The notes under the pieces were generated by a model. It was not told where the DNA came from, ran no database searches, and was given only the letters and a program-made list of their open reading frames with translations. A stretch of DNA of 64,000 bases, taken from contig JAFTGA010000030.1 of the NCBI GenBank assembly GCA_017458145.1, positions 1-64,000 of the forward strand, read 5' to 3'. The position numbers and the translations under genes are program-made. Source of the DNA: Bacteroidales bacterium (GTDB taxonomy: Bacteria > Bacteroidota > Bacteroidia > Bacteroidales > UBA932). Shown in pieces: positions 1 through 7,080 of this stretch (positions within the stretch are counted from its first letter, which is position 1; every line of letters starts with the position of its first letter).

Positions 1-96
1 ACGGCTTATCTGCGTCACGCGCAGTCCTTCTTGGAAGTACAGTTTCATCGCTCTCTCATAGTAGAGATCGCGCTTGTTTGAAAAATTAATCTCCAT
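1..96 (-). CDS. Truncated HTH protein, N-terminal 32 residues (possible transposase or regulator)
   Basis: An open frame on the minus strand begins with ATG at 94-96 and runs off the left edge of the window. The 32 visible residues start MEINFSNKRDLYYE and continue with a segment (YFQEGLRVTQISR) that resembles the first helices of a homeodomain-like helix-turn-helix, as found in transposase N-termini and small regulators. A TAnnTTTG promoter box on the minus strand lies about 60 nt upstream (156-163), which supports a real start. Too little is visible to separate a transposase from a transcription factor. Confidence 0.5.
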   Translation of the reverse strand, partial: MEINFSNKRDLYYERAMKLYFQEGLRVTQISR

Positions 97-140
97 TTGT
101 TGATCGCATTTGCGAGTCAACTTTTTTCAGGGAAAGACAG

Positions 141-157
141 TGTAAAGAAACTTTACA
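141..157. promoter_or_regulatory. Perfect inverted repeat TGTAAAG-AAA-CTTTACA, candidate operator
   Basis: Seven-base perfect arms are separated by three bases. The repeat overlaps the downstream edge of the minus-strand promoter box at 156-163, so it spans the expected transcription start of the truncated HTH gene. It could be an operator bound by that gene product or a short 5' hairpin. Similar TGTAAA/TTTACA half-sites recur at 8754-8804. The rest of 97-309 holds only the two promoters described here. Confidence 0.45.
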
Positions 158-163
158 AAGATA
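156..163 (-). promoter_or_regulatory. Promoter -7 box TATCTTTG for the truncated HTH gene
   Basis: Exact match to the Bacteroidota -7 consensus TAnnTTTG on the minus strand, about 60 nt upstream of the ATG at 96. Confidence 0.6.
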
Positions 164-283
164 GCATTTTTCCATTCAGTTGTCCCTCCTGGCCGTGGCA
201 GACATTCATTTTCATTCTCTGAAAATCATATTTCATTTTCTGAAACGACTGTTTTTGGCGAAATTTTATTGGAAGAGAGTTTT

Positions 284-291
284 TATTTTTG
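284..291 (+). promoter_or_regulatory. Promoter -7 box TATTTTTG of the six-gene operon
   Basis: Exact TAnnTTTG match, with a TTTTTG tract about 27 nt upstream as a possible -33 element. The predicted transcription start is near 297, so the first usable start codon is the ATG at 310, not the TTG at 289, which lies inside the box. Confidence 0.65.
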
Positions 292-309
292 TTGAAAACA
301 GCTCGCATT

Positions 310-933
310 ATGGAAATGGAAAATCTCGATTATGAAGGCATTAACGTCCGGCTGTGCGCCGACGGCAAGTATCATTGGACCTGTCCGCTGGATCTGCTGA
401 AGAACCCTTCGGCCTACTTTACGGTCTGTAAGATTTTCGGTATCCTGTTCGGCATTGCATTCCTGACGGCGAACGTCGGCCCGGCCCTCCGGGGAGAATT
501 CGCCGTCATCGGCGCTGAACTGAAGTATTGGGGCATCGCCCTGCTGGTTTTCCTGGTGATCAGCGGCGTGGCCTATCTGATCCTGTATGCCTTGTACGGA
601 GGAAAATACGTCGTCCGCTTCACCATGGACGAAAACGGCATCCTCCACGAACAGATCCCCGCGCAGGCGAAGAAGGCCAAGGTGCTGGGCGGCGTCGTGG
701 GTGCGACGGGTGCGCTTCGGGGGAACCCGATGCAGGCCGGTCAGGGCGCGCTCATCGCAGCGCATACCTCCCTCTCGTCCGATTTCTCCAAGGTGCGCAG
801 CATCAAGGCCTCCCCGCGTCATTTCACCATCCTGGTGAATGAACCGATGTCCAAGAACCAGGTGTATACCGCGCCCGAGGATTTCGAGTTTATCCTGAAT
901 TTCATCAAGTCCCATTGTCCCTTTGTGAAATGA
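310..933 (+). CDS. Membrane protein of unknown function, first gene of the operon
   Basis: 207 residues from the ATG at 310; ATG 316 is an alternative, and a TTG at 289 overlaps the promoter box so is rejected. Two hydrophobic segments are visible, about residues 38-56 (KIFGILFGIAFLTANVG) and 72-94 (YWGIALLVFLVISGVAYLIL). A soluble C-terminal half follows with a Gly/Ala-rich stretch and a PH-like beta-rich region (RSIKASPRHFTILV). I do not recognise the family. Its stop overlaps the next start by 4 nt (ATGA), and four further genes follow with gaps of at most 16 nt, so it is translationally coupled to the rest of the operon. Confidence 0.75.
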   Translation: MEMENLDYEGINVRLCADGKYHWTCPLDLLKNPSAYFTVCKIFGILFGIAFLTANVGPALRGEFAVIGAELKYWGIALLVFLVISGVAYLILYALYGGKYVVRFTMDENGILHEQIPAQAKKAKVLGGVVGATGALRGNPMQAGQGALIAAHTSLSSDFSKVRSIKASPRHFTILVNEPMSKNQVYTAPEDFEFILNFIKSHCPFVK

Positions 934-1331
934 GAGGCATCCTGATCAGTCTCCTGCTGCTGCCGCTGGTCAGCACCTGCTGGTTCCGCGGCGGCCCGCC
1001 CAAGCCCGCATCGCAGACCCCGCCCCCGCTGGAAGGCGCGTTTGCCTGCGGCCCCGACACGCTGTTCTTCAGCGGGGAGGGAAGAGGCGTCCACTGGCAT
1101 TTCGCCCAGGACCCTCCGCCCCTGAACGCGCGGGGGCAGGGCATCGGGGTCTTCCTCTTCCACAACGAAGAATACCGCTACGATGCCGCTGAGACCTTCC
1201 GTCTCCGGGACACGCAAGGCCGGGAGCTCACCTTCCTCCTTTCAAGGGGGCCGGCCAAGGCCGATGAAATCACGCTCTTCGGCGGCAACTGGCCGGAGGG
1301 AAAAGCATTCAAGAAAACCACATTACCATGA
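930..1331 (+). CDS. Small putative lipoprotein of unknown function
   Basis: 133 residues from the ATG at 930, which overlaps the previous stop (ATGA). The N-terminus MRGILISLLLLPLVSTC is a short signal sequence ending in a possible but non-canonical lipobox (VSTC), so lipid attachment is plausible rather than certain. The Pro-rich mature start (GGPPKPASQTPPPLE) is followed by a beta-rich domain. Its 3' end overlaps the next gene by 4 nt. No family is recognised; context places it at the cell envelope together with its neighbours. Confidence 0.65.
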   Translation: MRGILISLLLLPLVSTCWFRGGPPKPASQTPPPLEGAFACGPDTLFFSGEGRGVHWHFAQDPPPLNARGQGIGVFLFHNEEYRYDAAETFRLRDTQGRELTFLLSRGPAKADEITLFGGNWPEGKAFKKTTLP

Positions 1332-2452
1332 GATTCTGTACCCACTGCGGGGCCCAAGTCCCCGATAATTCCAAGTTCTGTACTGCTTGCGGCACCCCCA
1401 TCGACGCTCCTGACGAGGCTACGGTCGTCATCTCCGATCCGGAAGAAGAGGTCGTAGAAGCCTCCGACGAGGAAGGCGAATTCACCGCCGCCAGCTGGAG
1501 CCCGGAACCGGCAGCGCAGCCCCAGCCTCAGCCTCAGCAACCTCAGCCCCAGCCGCAACCCCAACCTCAGGCCCGCCCTGCCGCGCAGCCCGTCACGCAA
1601 CCGGTCATCCAGCAGCCCGCAGTTGCTCCGGAAAAACAGAAAGGCTTTTTCCACCACCTGTGGCTCTACATCAAGATCATTGCCCTGGTGGTCCTCCTCG
1701 TCCTGGCCGCCGTTGCCGTCAAGGGATTCTTCTCCGGTAAAAACAATCGGGGCGGCGAGACCCTCCCTCAGGACTACATCGAGCGGGAGATGTCTCAGCC
1801 TTCGTCCTGGGCAGCGTCCCGGGCCTCGGCCCCGTCATCGTCCCAGACCTCGGCCCCGGCTTGGGATCTGGACGACGAAGGCTTCGAGGACCTCGCCGAT
1901 TTGTCTGAGAGCGACCTGGAGGAATACTTGAACAACCTGTTGGGCAGCGACAGAGAGGCATCGGCCTCAAGTGAATCGGCCATGGTCCGGGTGGGTCCGG
2001 TGCGATTCCTGCTGGCCGGCGACTACAAGATTGACTTCCGGGAACACATGCAGAACGCCGAAGCCTGCATCATCGTCCCCAAAAACGCTACCAATAGGAA
2101 CAACCGCCTCAAGGTGGTGATCATTGCCGGAGAGCCGGAGGACAACACCGGCTTCACCTCGGAGGAAATCGGCACCATCCTGAAGTCCAACCTTGCAGAC
2201 CTGGTAGAGGAACTCACCGACGGGAAATACAACGTCCATTATGACGACAATGCCAGCGGGACGTATTTCCCCCATTGCTACACCTACCTGAATCTCAAGA
2301 ATTCCAAGACCGGAAAACTGAGCTATACCTATACGGAATCGACGTTCGTGAGCGGAAGCGTGCTTACCGGCTGCGCCGTCGCTACCGATGAGGACGAACT
2401 GGCCGCCCTCATGGACATTTATTCCGTCGTCGTCGCCGGCGCCATCCTTTAA
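1328..2452 (+). CDS. Zinc-ribbon, Pro/Gln-linker, single-pass membrane protein
   Basis: 374 residues. Residues 1-25 form a zinc ribbon with two CxxC pairs (FCTHCG and FCTACG). A flexible acidic stretch follows, then a Pro/Gln repeat linker around residues 58-98. One transmembrane segment lies at about 118-138 (IKIIALVVLLVLAAVAV). After it come a Ser/Ala-rich spacer and a predicted extracytoplasmic alpha/beta domain from about 215 to the end. The topology implied is cytoplasmic zinc ribbon and external C-terminal sensor or binding domain. The start overlaps the previous stop (ATGA). A second zinc-ribbon protein follows 16 nt downstream. Function unknown; ligand sensing or scaffolding is a guess from the architecture. 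Confidence 0.75.
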   Translation: MRFCTHCGAQVPDNSKFCTACGTPIDAPDEATVVISDPEEEVVEASDEEGEFTAASWSPEPAAQPQPQPQQPQPQPQPQPQARPAAQPVTQPVIQQPAVAPEKQKGFFHHLWLYIKIIALVVLLVLAAVAVKGFFSGKNNRGGETLPQDYIEREMSQPSSWAASRASAPSSSQTSAPAWDLDDEGFEDLADLSESDLEEYLNNLLGSDREASASSESAMVRVGPVRFLLAGDYKIDFREHMQNAEACIIVPKNATNRNNRLKVVIIAGEPEDNTGFTSEEIGTILKSNLADLVEELTDGKYNVHYDDNASGTYFPHCYTYLNLKNSKTGKLSYTYTESTFVSGSVLTGCAVATDEDELAALMDIYSVVVAGAIL

Positions 2453-2468
2453 TCACATTTTTAAGCCT

Positions 2469-2720
2469 ATGAAATATTGTCCCAATTGCGGGGCCCAGCT
2501 CCCCGACAACGCCAACTTCTGCGGCTCCTGCGGAGCGCGCCTCGGTGCCTCCCAGCCCCAGTTCAACGAACAGCAGCCCAAACAGAAGATGTTCTCCATG
2601 GACAACTTCCGGGCAAACCGCGCTGCCCAAAAGCAGCGCCTGGCCAAGATGAAGTGGTGGCACTGGGCCATCATCACCATCGGCGTGGTCATGCTCACCA
2701 TGATGAAGTTAGGAGCCTAA
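2469..2720 (+). CDS. Short zinc-ribbon tail-anchored membrane protein
   Basis: 83 residues from the ATG at 2469; in-frame sequence upstream belongs to the previous gene's 3' end. The zinc ribbon (YCPNCGAQ.. FCGSCGARL) is close to that of the 374-residue neighbour, so the two probably arose by duplication. A short basic region follows, then one C-terminal hydrophobic segment (WWHWAIITIGVVMLTMM), making it tail-anchored. Lies 16 nt after and 12 nt before its neighbours. Confidence 0.75.
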   Translation: MKYCPNCGAQLPDNANFCGSCGARLGASQPQFNEQQPKQKMFSMDNFRANRAAQKQRLAKMKWWHWAIITIGVVMLTMMKLGA

Positions 2721-2732
2721 AAAGCCCCGCCT

Positions 2733-5700
2733 ATGAAAAGATTACTCCTTTCCGCGCTGACCTGCGCGGTTTTCTGCATGAGCGTACCCGCCCATGCAGA
2801 AACCTACCGGGGATGGCATGACATTTCCGGCGGGCTGAACATTGAAATAGACGGGATTGCTTTCATGGAAGAAATCTCCGTGGAGGATAGCCGCATCCTC
2901 TATGGTTCCGACTACCCCATCTTTAAATCGGCAGAAAATGAATCTAATTTTCTGGGCGGTTTCATGATGGGTGTCGGTCATCATAAGCGCTATTATGGAG
3001 AAACCTCGCCGGGAAAGACCATCAAAGTCCGGGCAAATTTCCGTTCGCAGGAAGAAAATCCCTGGGTGGTGATCATGTTGACCCCTGTAAAAATGGGGAA
3101 AAAGGGAAAGGAGGATTATGTGCAGGCCATCGAGAACAAAATCGTATTCAAAGAAATAAACGGCCTGTCCATGGAAGCCTCCCTTCCTTTTGATGATTCT
3201 ATGAGGGGCGTTATCGTTTCGGTGAGAGCCCGTGATGACGAAGACCACGGTACCGTCACCATCTACATTGTGAGTGACCAGAAGAAGACAATTACCAGTA
3301 CGACAGAGGCCGGCGGAAATACCGGCGAAGAATTAACCCCTCCCGCCAAATCCGATGATACCACTATTCCTTGGGAAGTGGTCATTCCCGGAGCTGTCAT
3401 CGGCGGCTGGGGCGTGCACCAAATCCGCAAGAGAAACAAGAATAAGGGCGGGAAAAACAAGTCCAAACCCGAAAAGGAAACCAAAAAGAAGAAGGAAGAA
3501 AAGCCTTCTACCTACCGGATGATTCTTTGGAAGAGTTGCGGCGACACCCTGTACTTTGGCGAACCTCCGGTACAGGTGGGCGCCCGCATCGTGGAAGTCA
3601 AGGACGACGGCACCGTGGTTCAGCGCCCGGACCTCACCTCGACCATCCACATCAGCGGGAAGGCGAATGCGCTGGTGGAGAAAGTCCGCACCGAGGGCAA
3701 GTACAGGATGGCCGACCTGACACCGATGTCCACCATGGACAAGCAGGTACCTGAAACCGCCACGGTGAGCTTTATTTTCGAAGGGGAGCAGGCTCGCTTC
3801 GTCCGTAACCTTGTCTTCAAGGTGGAAGGGGAGGCGGCCATCCTGGTGGCGCCGACCATCAGTTTCGCTGCGGGGCAGGGAAAAACCCTGGAGATGGGCT
3901 TCGCCCTGCTGGGCGGGCTCAAGAGTCCCGACAAGATCAACATCAAGCTCTCCGACGGTGCACAGGAGCACTTCCGCGCCCGCCTGGAGCAGAGCGCCGA
4001 GGATGCCGACATCTTCAACATCCACCTCACGGAAATGGGCAAGGCCGACCAGATAGCCGGCACCGTGGAAGAGTACACCTGCACCATCGAGGCCTGGCCC
4101 CGGGGTAAGGCTCAGCCCGTGAAGGAAACCTTCGACATCTGCCGCATCCACCCGGGCCTGCGCCTGCAAATAAGGGCCCTCAAGAGCTACCTGGTGGAAA
4201 TCGGCAGCACGCCGGACAATGACATCATGCCTGTCAAGGGCTCCAAGCGCCGCCTCCAGTATGCCCAGAGCCGCGTGGACTGGCAACTGGTGGTGATTGA
4301 CGAGCAGCAGGACGGCCAGGTGCGCAGCGTCTTCCCCGACGAGAAGCCCGTCTTCACCTACGAGGACGACTACGAGGGCAGCATGCTCTTCACGGAGCGG
4401 GACAAGTCCAATTATGTCCCCGAGCACGGCGACCTGGTCACCTACGACGGCACGTTCTACCGGGACTACAACGGAGAAACCATCCCCTCGCTGGTGCAAT
4501 CGCTCGCCTTCGAATACAAGACGGCCGGCAGGATGCCCGACGGCGGCTACTGGGGCGTGATCAGCGCCGCGCAGGGCTACCTGGCGCCCCCCAACCGCTC
4601 GCATGTAAAGGTGAAGGTCAGCATGGTCTGGCGCGGAACGACCTACACCCAGGAGGTGCGGGTCCCGCTCAACTCCCAGCCCATACGCGACCAGATCCCC
4701 GAAGGCATGGACGTCATGCGCGGCCTGGCTCGCTGGGACAACCTGGACCTGGATCGTAAGAACAAACTCATGGACATCCAGCGCAACATCTGCCTGGACA
4801 GCCGGTTCATGGAGCTGCGGCCCATGTTCTATAAGGTGACGGTGATGCTGGAAGGCTACAACAGCGCATTCGGCTACGACGACGCCGACTACGAGAACGT
4901 GATGGACATCTACCGCCGTTTCAGCATTGGAGAAATCGGAACGGCCTTTGCCAACAAGTCCACCTTCTCGCCCGACACCGAAGACCTGGACGCCGCCATG
5001 GCCACCATTGCTTCCATGGAAAAATCCGTCCCGGTCATTATCATGCGGATCGGCCTGGGCATCGTGACCGGCGGCGCCTCGGAAGTGGCCTTCGCGCCCA
5101 TCAGCGCCCTGTCCGAGATGAAGGAATACGTGGACAAGGGCGGTGACAGCGCTTTCGAAGCCTTCCAACAGAGCAGCTGGAACATCGTCAAGATGGAATT
5201 AGGCTTCGCCATAGGCGGCAAAGTCGTCGGCAAGAGCTGGGCCAAGATCAAGCAGTTCCGGGCCGATAAGGCGGCCCGGTCCAAGGCGGTGGCCGGCCAG
5301 GTGGAGAAGCTCACCGTAGCCACGAAGAAGGCCGCCGAGAGCACCCGTGTAAGCGAAGGCCTGTCTTCGGCCGCCAAGAACTTCAACAGCGCCAAGACCG
5401 CGGAGAAGATCTCCAAGGCGGCCAGCAAGGCCAAGAAGGTCCTCAAGAGCTCCAACGAGCTGGCCGACGACGCCATCCGACAGGTGCGCAACAATCCTTC
5501 GCTCTATACCTCTGAGTCCAAACTGGCCGAAGAAGCCGCCAAGGCGGCCCGCAAGGACGGCCAGAAACTGCTGGACGAATTCAAGCGCGTGATGAACAAT
5601 CCCACCGCCACCAAGGAGGAGATGCGCAAGGCCACCCTGGCCCTGCAGGGCAACAAGACGGCCCAGAATCTCCTTCGCAACCAGCCGTCCGACATGCTCC

Positions 5701-6566
5701 GGGCCAACTTCAACGCCCAGATGCAGAGCATGTACGACGACATCGACGTGGTGGTGGTCAAGCGCCTGCGCAACAAGATATCTGACGCCTATCCCACCTA
5801 CAAGAACAAACCGCCCGAAGTGCGGGTGTTCAAGGGTGCCACGGGCAACGCCGGAGACGAGCTTCGCCTGGGCCGGAAGATCGGCGCCGACCGCGACGTC
5901 ACCTACCAGTTCAAGGGTCACGACGGCAAGTGGTACGACCTCAATGAGAACCTGATGGGAGACACCTACGCCGAGGTCTTCAACGAGATGCAGTACAAGT
6001 TCGTCCCCAAGGACCACGCGGAACTGATGAAGACCCTCAAGAAGGCCGACCAGGCCGTGGTGAACGGAAGACTGGGTCTGGAATCCTATGGCGACGACCT
6101 GGGCCGTATCATTGACCCCGCCCGCCAGGCGGAAAAACTGGGCGACCCCGAGCGCATCGCCAAGACCTACATCCACAAGTGCAAGGAGTGGATGGATCAG
6201 GGCAAGGAAGCGCACAAGCAGGCCCATATGCTCTTCGAAAGCGGCATGAAGGAAGATGCCCTGCGCGTGCTGGGTTATGGCGATGCCCTTATCGAAGAAG
6301 GCGTGCGCCAAAATGTGAAACAGTTCAAGCGTATCCTGGTGCCCCGCATCGAGGCGGCCGCCGCCAAGGGCGCCAAGCTGGATTACACGAAGCTCATGGC
6401 CAAGATCCGCGTGCTGGATTCCATTGCCTCGCCTCCGCCCAAGGGCGCCATCCCTATTTCCCTGGAAGAGGCCCGTCTGGTGCTGAAGAACCAGTTCGGC
6501 ACCACCCTGGAAGCCGTGGTGGAGGAATGCGGACAGGCCGTGTTGGATGTTAATAAAGTATTATAA
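2733..6566 (+). CDS. 1277-residue secreted or membrane multidomain protein with toxin-like C-terminus
   Basis: Signal peptide at residues 1-22, cleaved after AHA. A beta-rich region of about 190 residues follows. A hydrophobic segment lies near 213-230 and is followed at once by a Lys-rich stretch (KKKKEEKPS), which would act as a stop-transfer signal. Ig-like beta domains occupy about 265-640. Then come a Gly-rich hydrophobic patch (VTGGASEVAFAPISAL, about 785-800) and an Ala/Lys-rich helical region around 845-945. A compact C-terminal region from about 1000 contains GADRDVTYQF and several short helical repeats. The layout (signal, beta modules, Gly-rich helices, helical linker, C-terminal module) recalls polymorphic toxins or phage-head MuF-like proteins, but I recognise no catalytic domain. 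It is the central gene of the operon. GC and codon use look like the neighbours. Confidence 0.75.
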   Translation: MKRLLLSALTCAVFCMSVPAHAETYRGWHDISGGLNIEIDGIAFMEEISVEDSRILYGSDYPIFKSAENESNFLGGFMMGVGHHKRYYGETSPGKTIKVRANFRSQEENPWVVIMLTPVKMGKKGKEDYVQAIENKIVFKEINGLSMEASLPFDDSMRGVIVSVRARDDEDHGTVTIYIVSDQKKTITSTTEAGGNTGEELTPPAKSDDTTIPWEVVIPGAVIGGWGVHQIRKRNKNKGGKNKSKPEKETKKKKEEKPSTYRMILWKSCGDTLYFGEPPVQVGARIVEVKDDGTVVQRPDLTSTIHISGKANALVEKVRTEGKYRMADLTPMSTMDKQVPETATVSFIFEGEQARFVRNLVFKVEGEAAILVAPTISFAAGQGKTLEMGFALLGGLKSPDKINIKLSDGAQEHFRARLEQSAEDADIFNIHLTEMGKADQIAGTVEEYTCTIEAWPRGKAQPVKETFDICRIHPGLRLQIRALKSYLVEIGSTPDNDIMPVKGSKRRLQYAQSRVDWQLVVIDEQQDGQVRSVFPDEKPVFTYEDDYEGSMLFTERDKSNYVPEHGDLVTYDGTFYRDYNGETIPSLVQSLAFEYKTAGRMPDGGYWGVISAAQGYLAPPNRSHVKVKVSMVWRGTTYTQEVRVPLNSQPIRDQIPEGMDVMRGLARWDNLDLDRKNKLMDIQRNICLDSRFMELRPMFYKVTVMLEGYNSAFGYDDADYENVMDIYRRFSIGEIGTAFANKSTFSPDTEDLDAAMATIASMEKSVPVIIMRIGLGIVTGGASEVAFAPISALSEMKEYVDKGGDSAFEAFQQSSWNIVKMELGFAIGGKVVGKSWAKIKQFRADKAARSKAVAGQVEKLTVATKKAAESTRVSEGLSSAAKNFNSAKTAEKISKAASKAKKVLKSSNELADDAIRQVRNNPSLYTSESKLAEEAAKAARKDGQKLLDEFKRVMNNPTATKEEMRKATLALQGNKTAQNLLRNQPSDMLRANFNAQMQSMYDDIDVVVVKRLRNKISDAYPTYKNKPPEVRVFKGATGNAGDELRLGRKIGADRDVTYQFKGHDGKWYDLNENLMGDTYAEVFNEMQYKFVPKDHAELMKTLKKADQAVVNGRLGLESYGDDLGRIIDPARQAEKLGDPERIAKTYIHKCKEWMDQGKEAHKQAHMLFESGMKEDALRVLGYGDALIEEGVRQNVKQFKRILVPRIEAAAAKGAKLDYTKLMAKIRVLDSIASPPPKGAIPISLEEARLVLKNQFGTTLEAVVEECGQAVLDVNKVL

Positions 6567-6577
6567 TTGTTAAGCGT

Positions 6578-7054
6578 ATGAAGAAATTATTTTTGATCCT
6601 GATGGCCCTGGCCCTGGTTTGCTCGTGCCAGAATCCCACCCCCGTCCAGTTGGAGATGGAGGCCTATGCCAAGGCGCACATCGCCAATCCTGAAAGCTAC
6701 AAGTTCGACTACATGGGCGTGGAGAAAGAGTACAAGTACGTGAACGACCTCTACACCTACCGCCAGGGATTGGAAGAGCAGGCGGCCAAAGCCTCCGGCG
6801 CCAACAAGGCCGCGTATGAGGCCGAAATCGCCAAGGTGGACGCGCTTTTCCCCGAGGTGGGTTACGAGGTGGCCTGCTACGAGTATTCCCTGTATTTCTG
6901 GTACATGGCGGGGCCCAGCGGCAAACTCAAGACCCAGGGCGTCGTGCTGGCTCGCTATGATGCCGATGGGAACCTGATGGAGATAACGATGGATCCCTCC
7001 AGCCTTCCCACCTATCCGGCCCTGCGGATGCTCAAGGACCAGGGGCTTCTGTAA
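6578..7054 (+). CDS. Small lipoprotein of unknown function, last gene of the operon
   Basis: 158 residues. The N-terminus MKKLFLILMALALVCSC is a lipoprotein signal peptide with the lipid-bearing cysteine at about 17. The mature part starts with a helical segment carrying NPESYKF, a feature I associate with small Bacteroidales lipoproteins, and continues with a mixed alpha/beta domain. It lies 11 nt after the 1277-residue gene and ends 14 nt before the next promoter box, so it closes the operon. It could be an envelope partner or immunity-like protein for the large gene, but nothing in the sequence proves this. Confidence 0.7.
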   Translation: MKKLFLILMALALVCSCQNPTPVQLEMEAYAKAHIANPESYKFDYMGVEKEYKYVNDLYTYRQGLEEQAAKASGANKAAYEAEIAKVDALFPEVGYEVACYEYSLYFWYMAGPSGKLKTQGVVLARYDADGNLMEITMDPSSLPTYPALRMLKDQGLL

Positions 7055-7068
7055 AACGGTGTTTTTGC

Positions 7069-7076
7069 TATATTTG
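7069..7076 (+). promoter_or_regulatory. Promoter -7 box TATATTTG, 4 nt before the GTG start
   Basis: Exact TAnnTTTG match. The next gene's GTG codon is at 7081, so the transcript would begin at or next to the start codon. Confidence 0.65.
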
Positions 7077-7080
7077 TAAT

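Noticed and set aside
289..309. TTG at 289 as start of the first operon gene
   Set aside because: It lies inside the promoter box (284-291), upstream of the predicted transcription start; ATG 310 fits better.
1514..1575. CRISPR or minisatellite array
   Set aside because: The repeated CAGCCx/CAxCCx units code for a Pro/Gln linker in frame and have no spacers.
3333..5168. 611-codon minus-strand open frame opposite the 1277-residue gene
   Set aside because: Its composition (His/Val/Gly/Asp-rich) mirrors the complement of the plus-strand codons and it lacks signal, motif or promoter.
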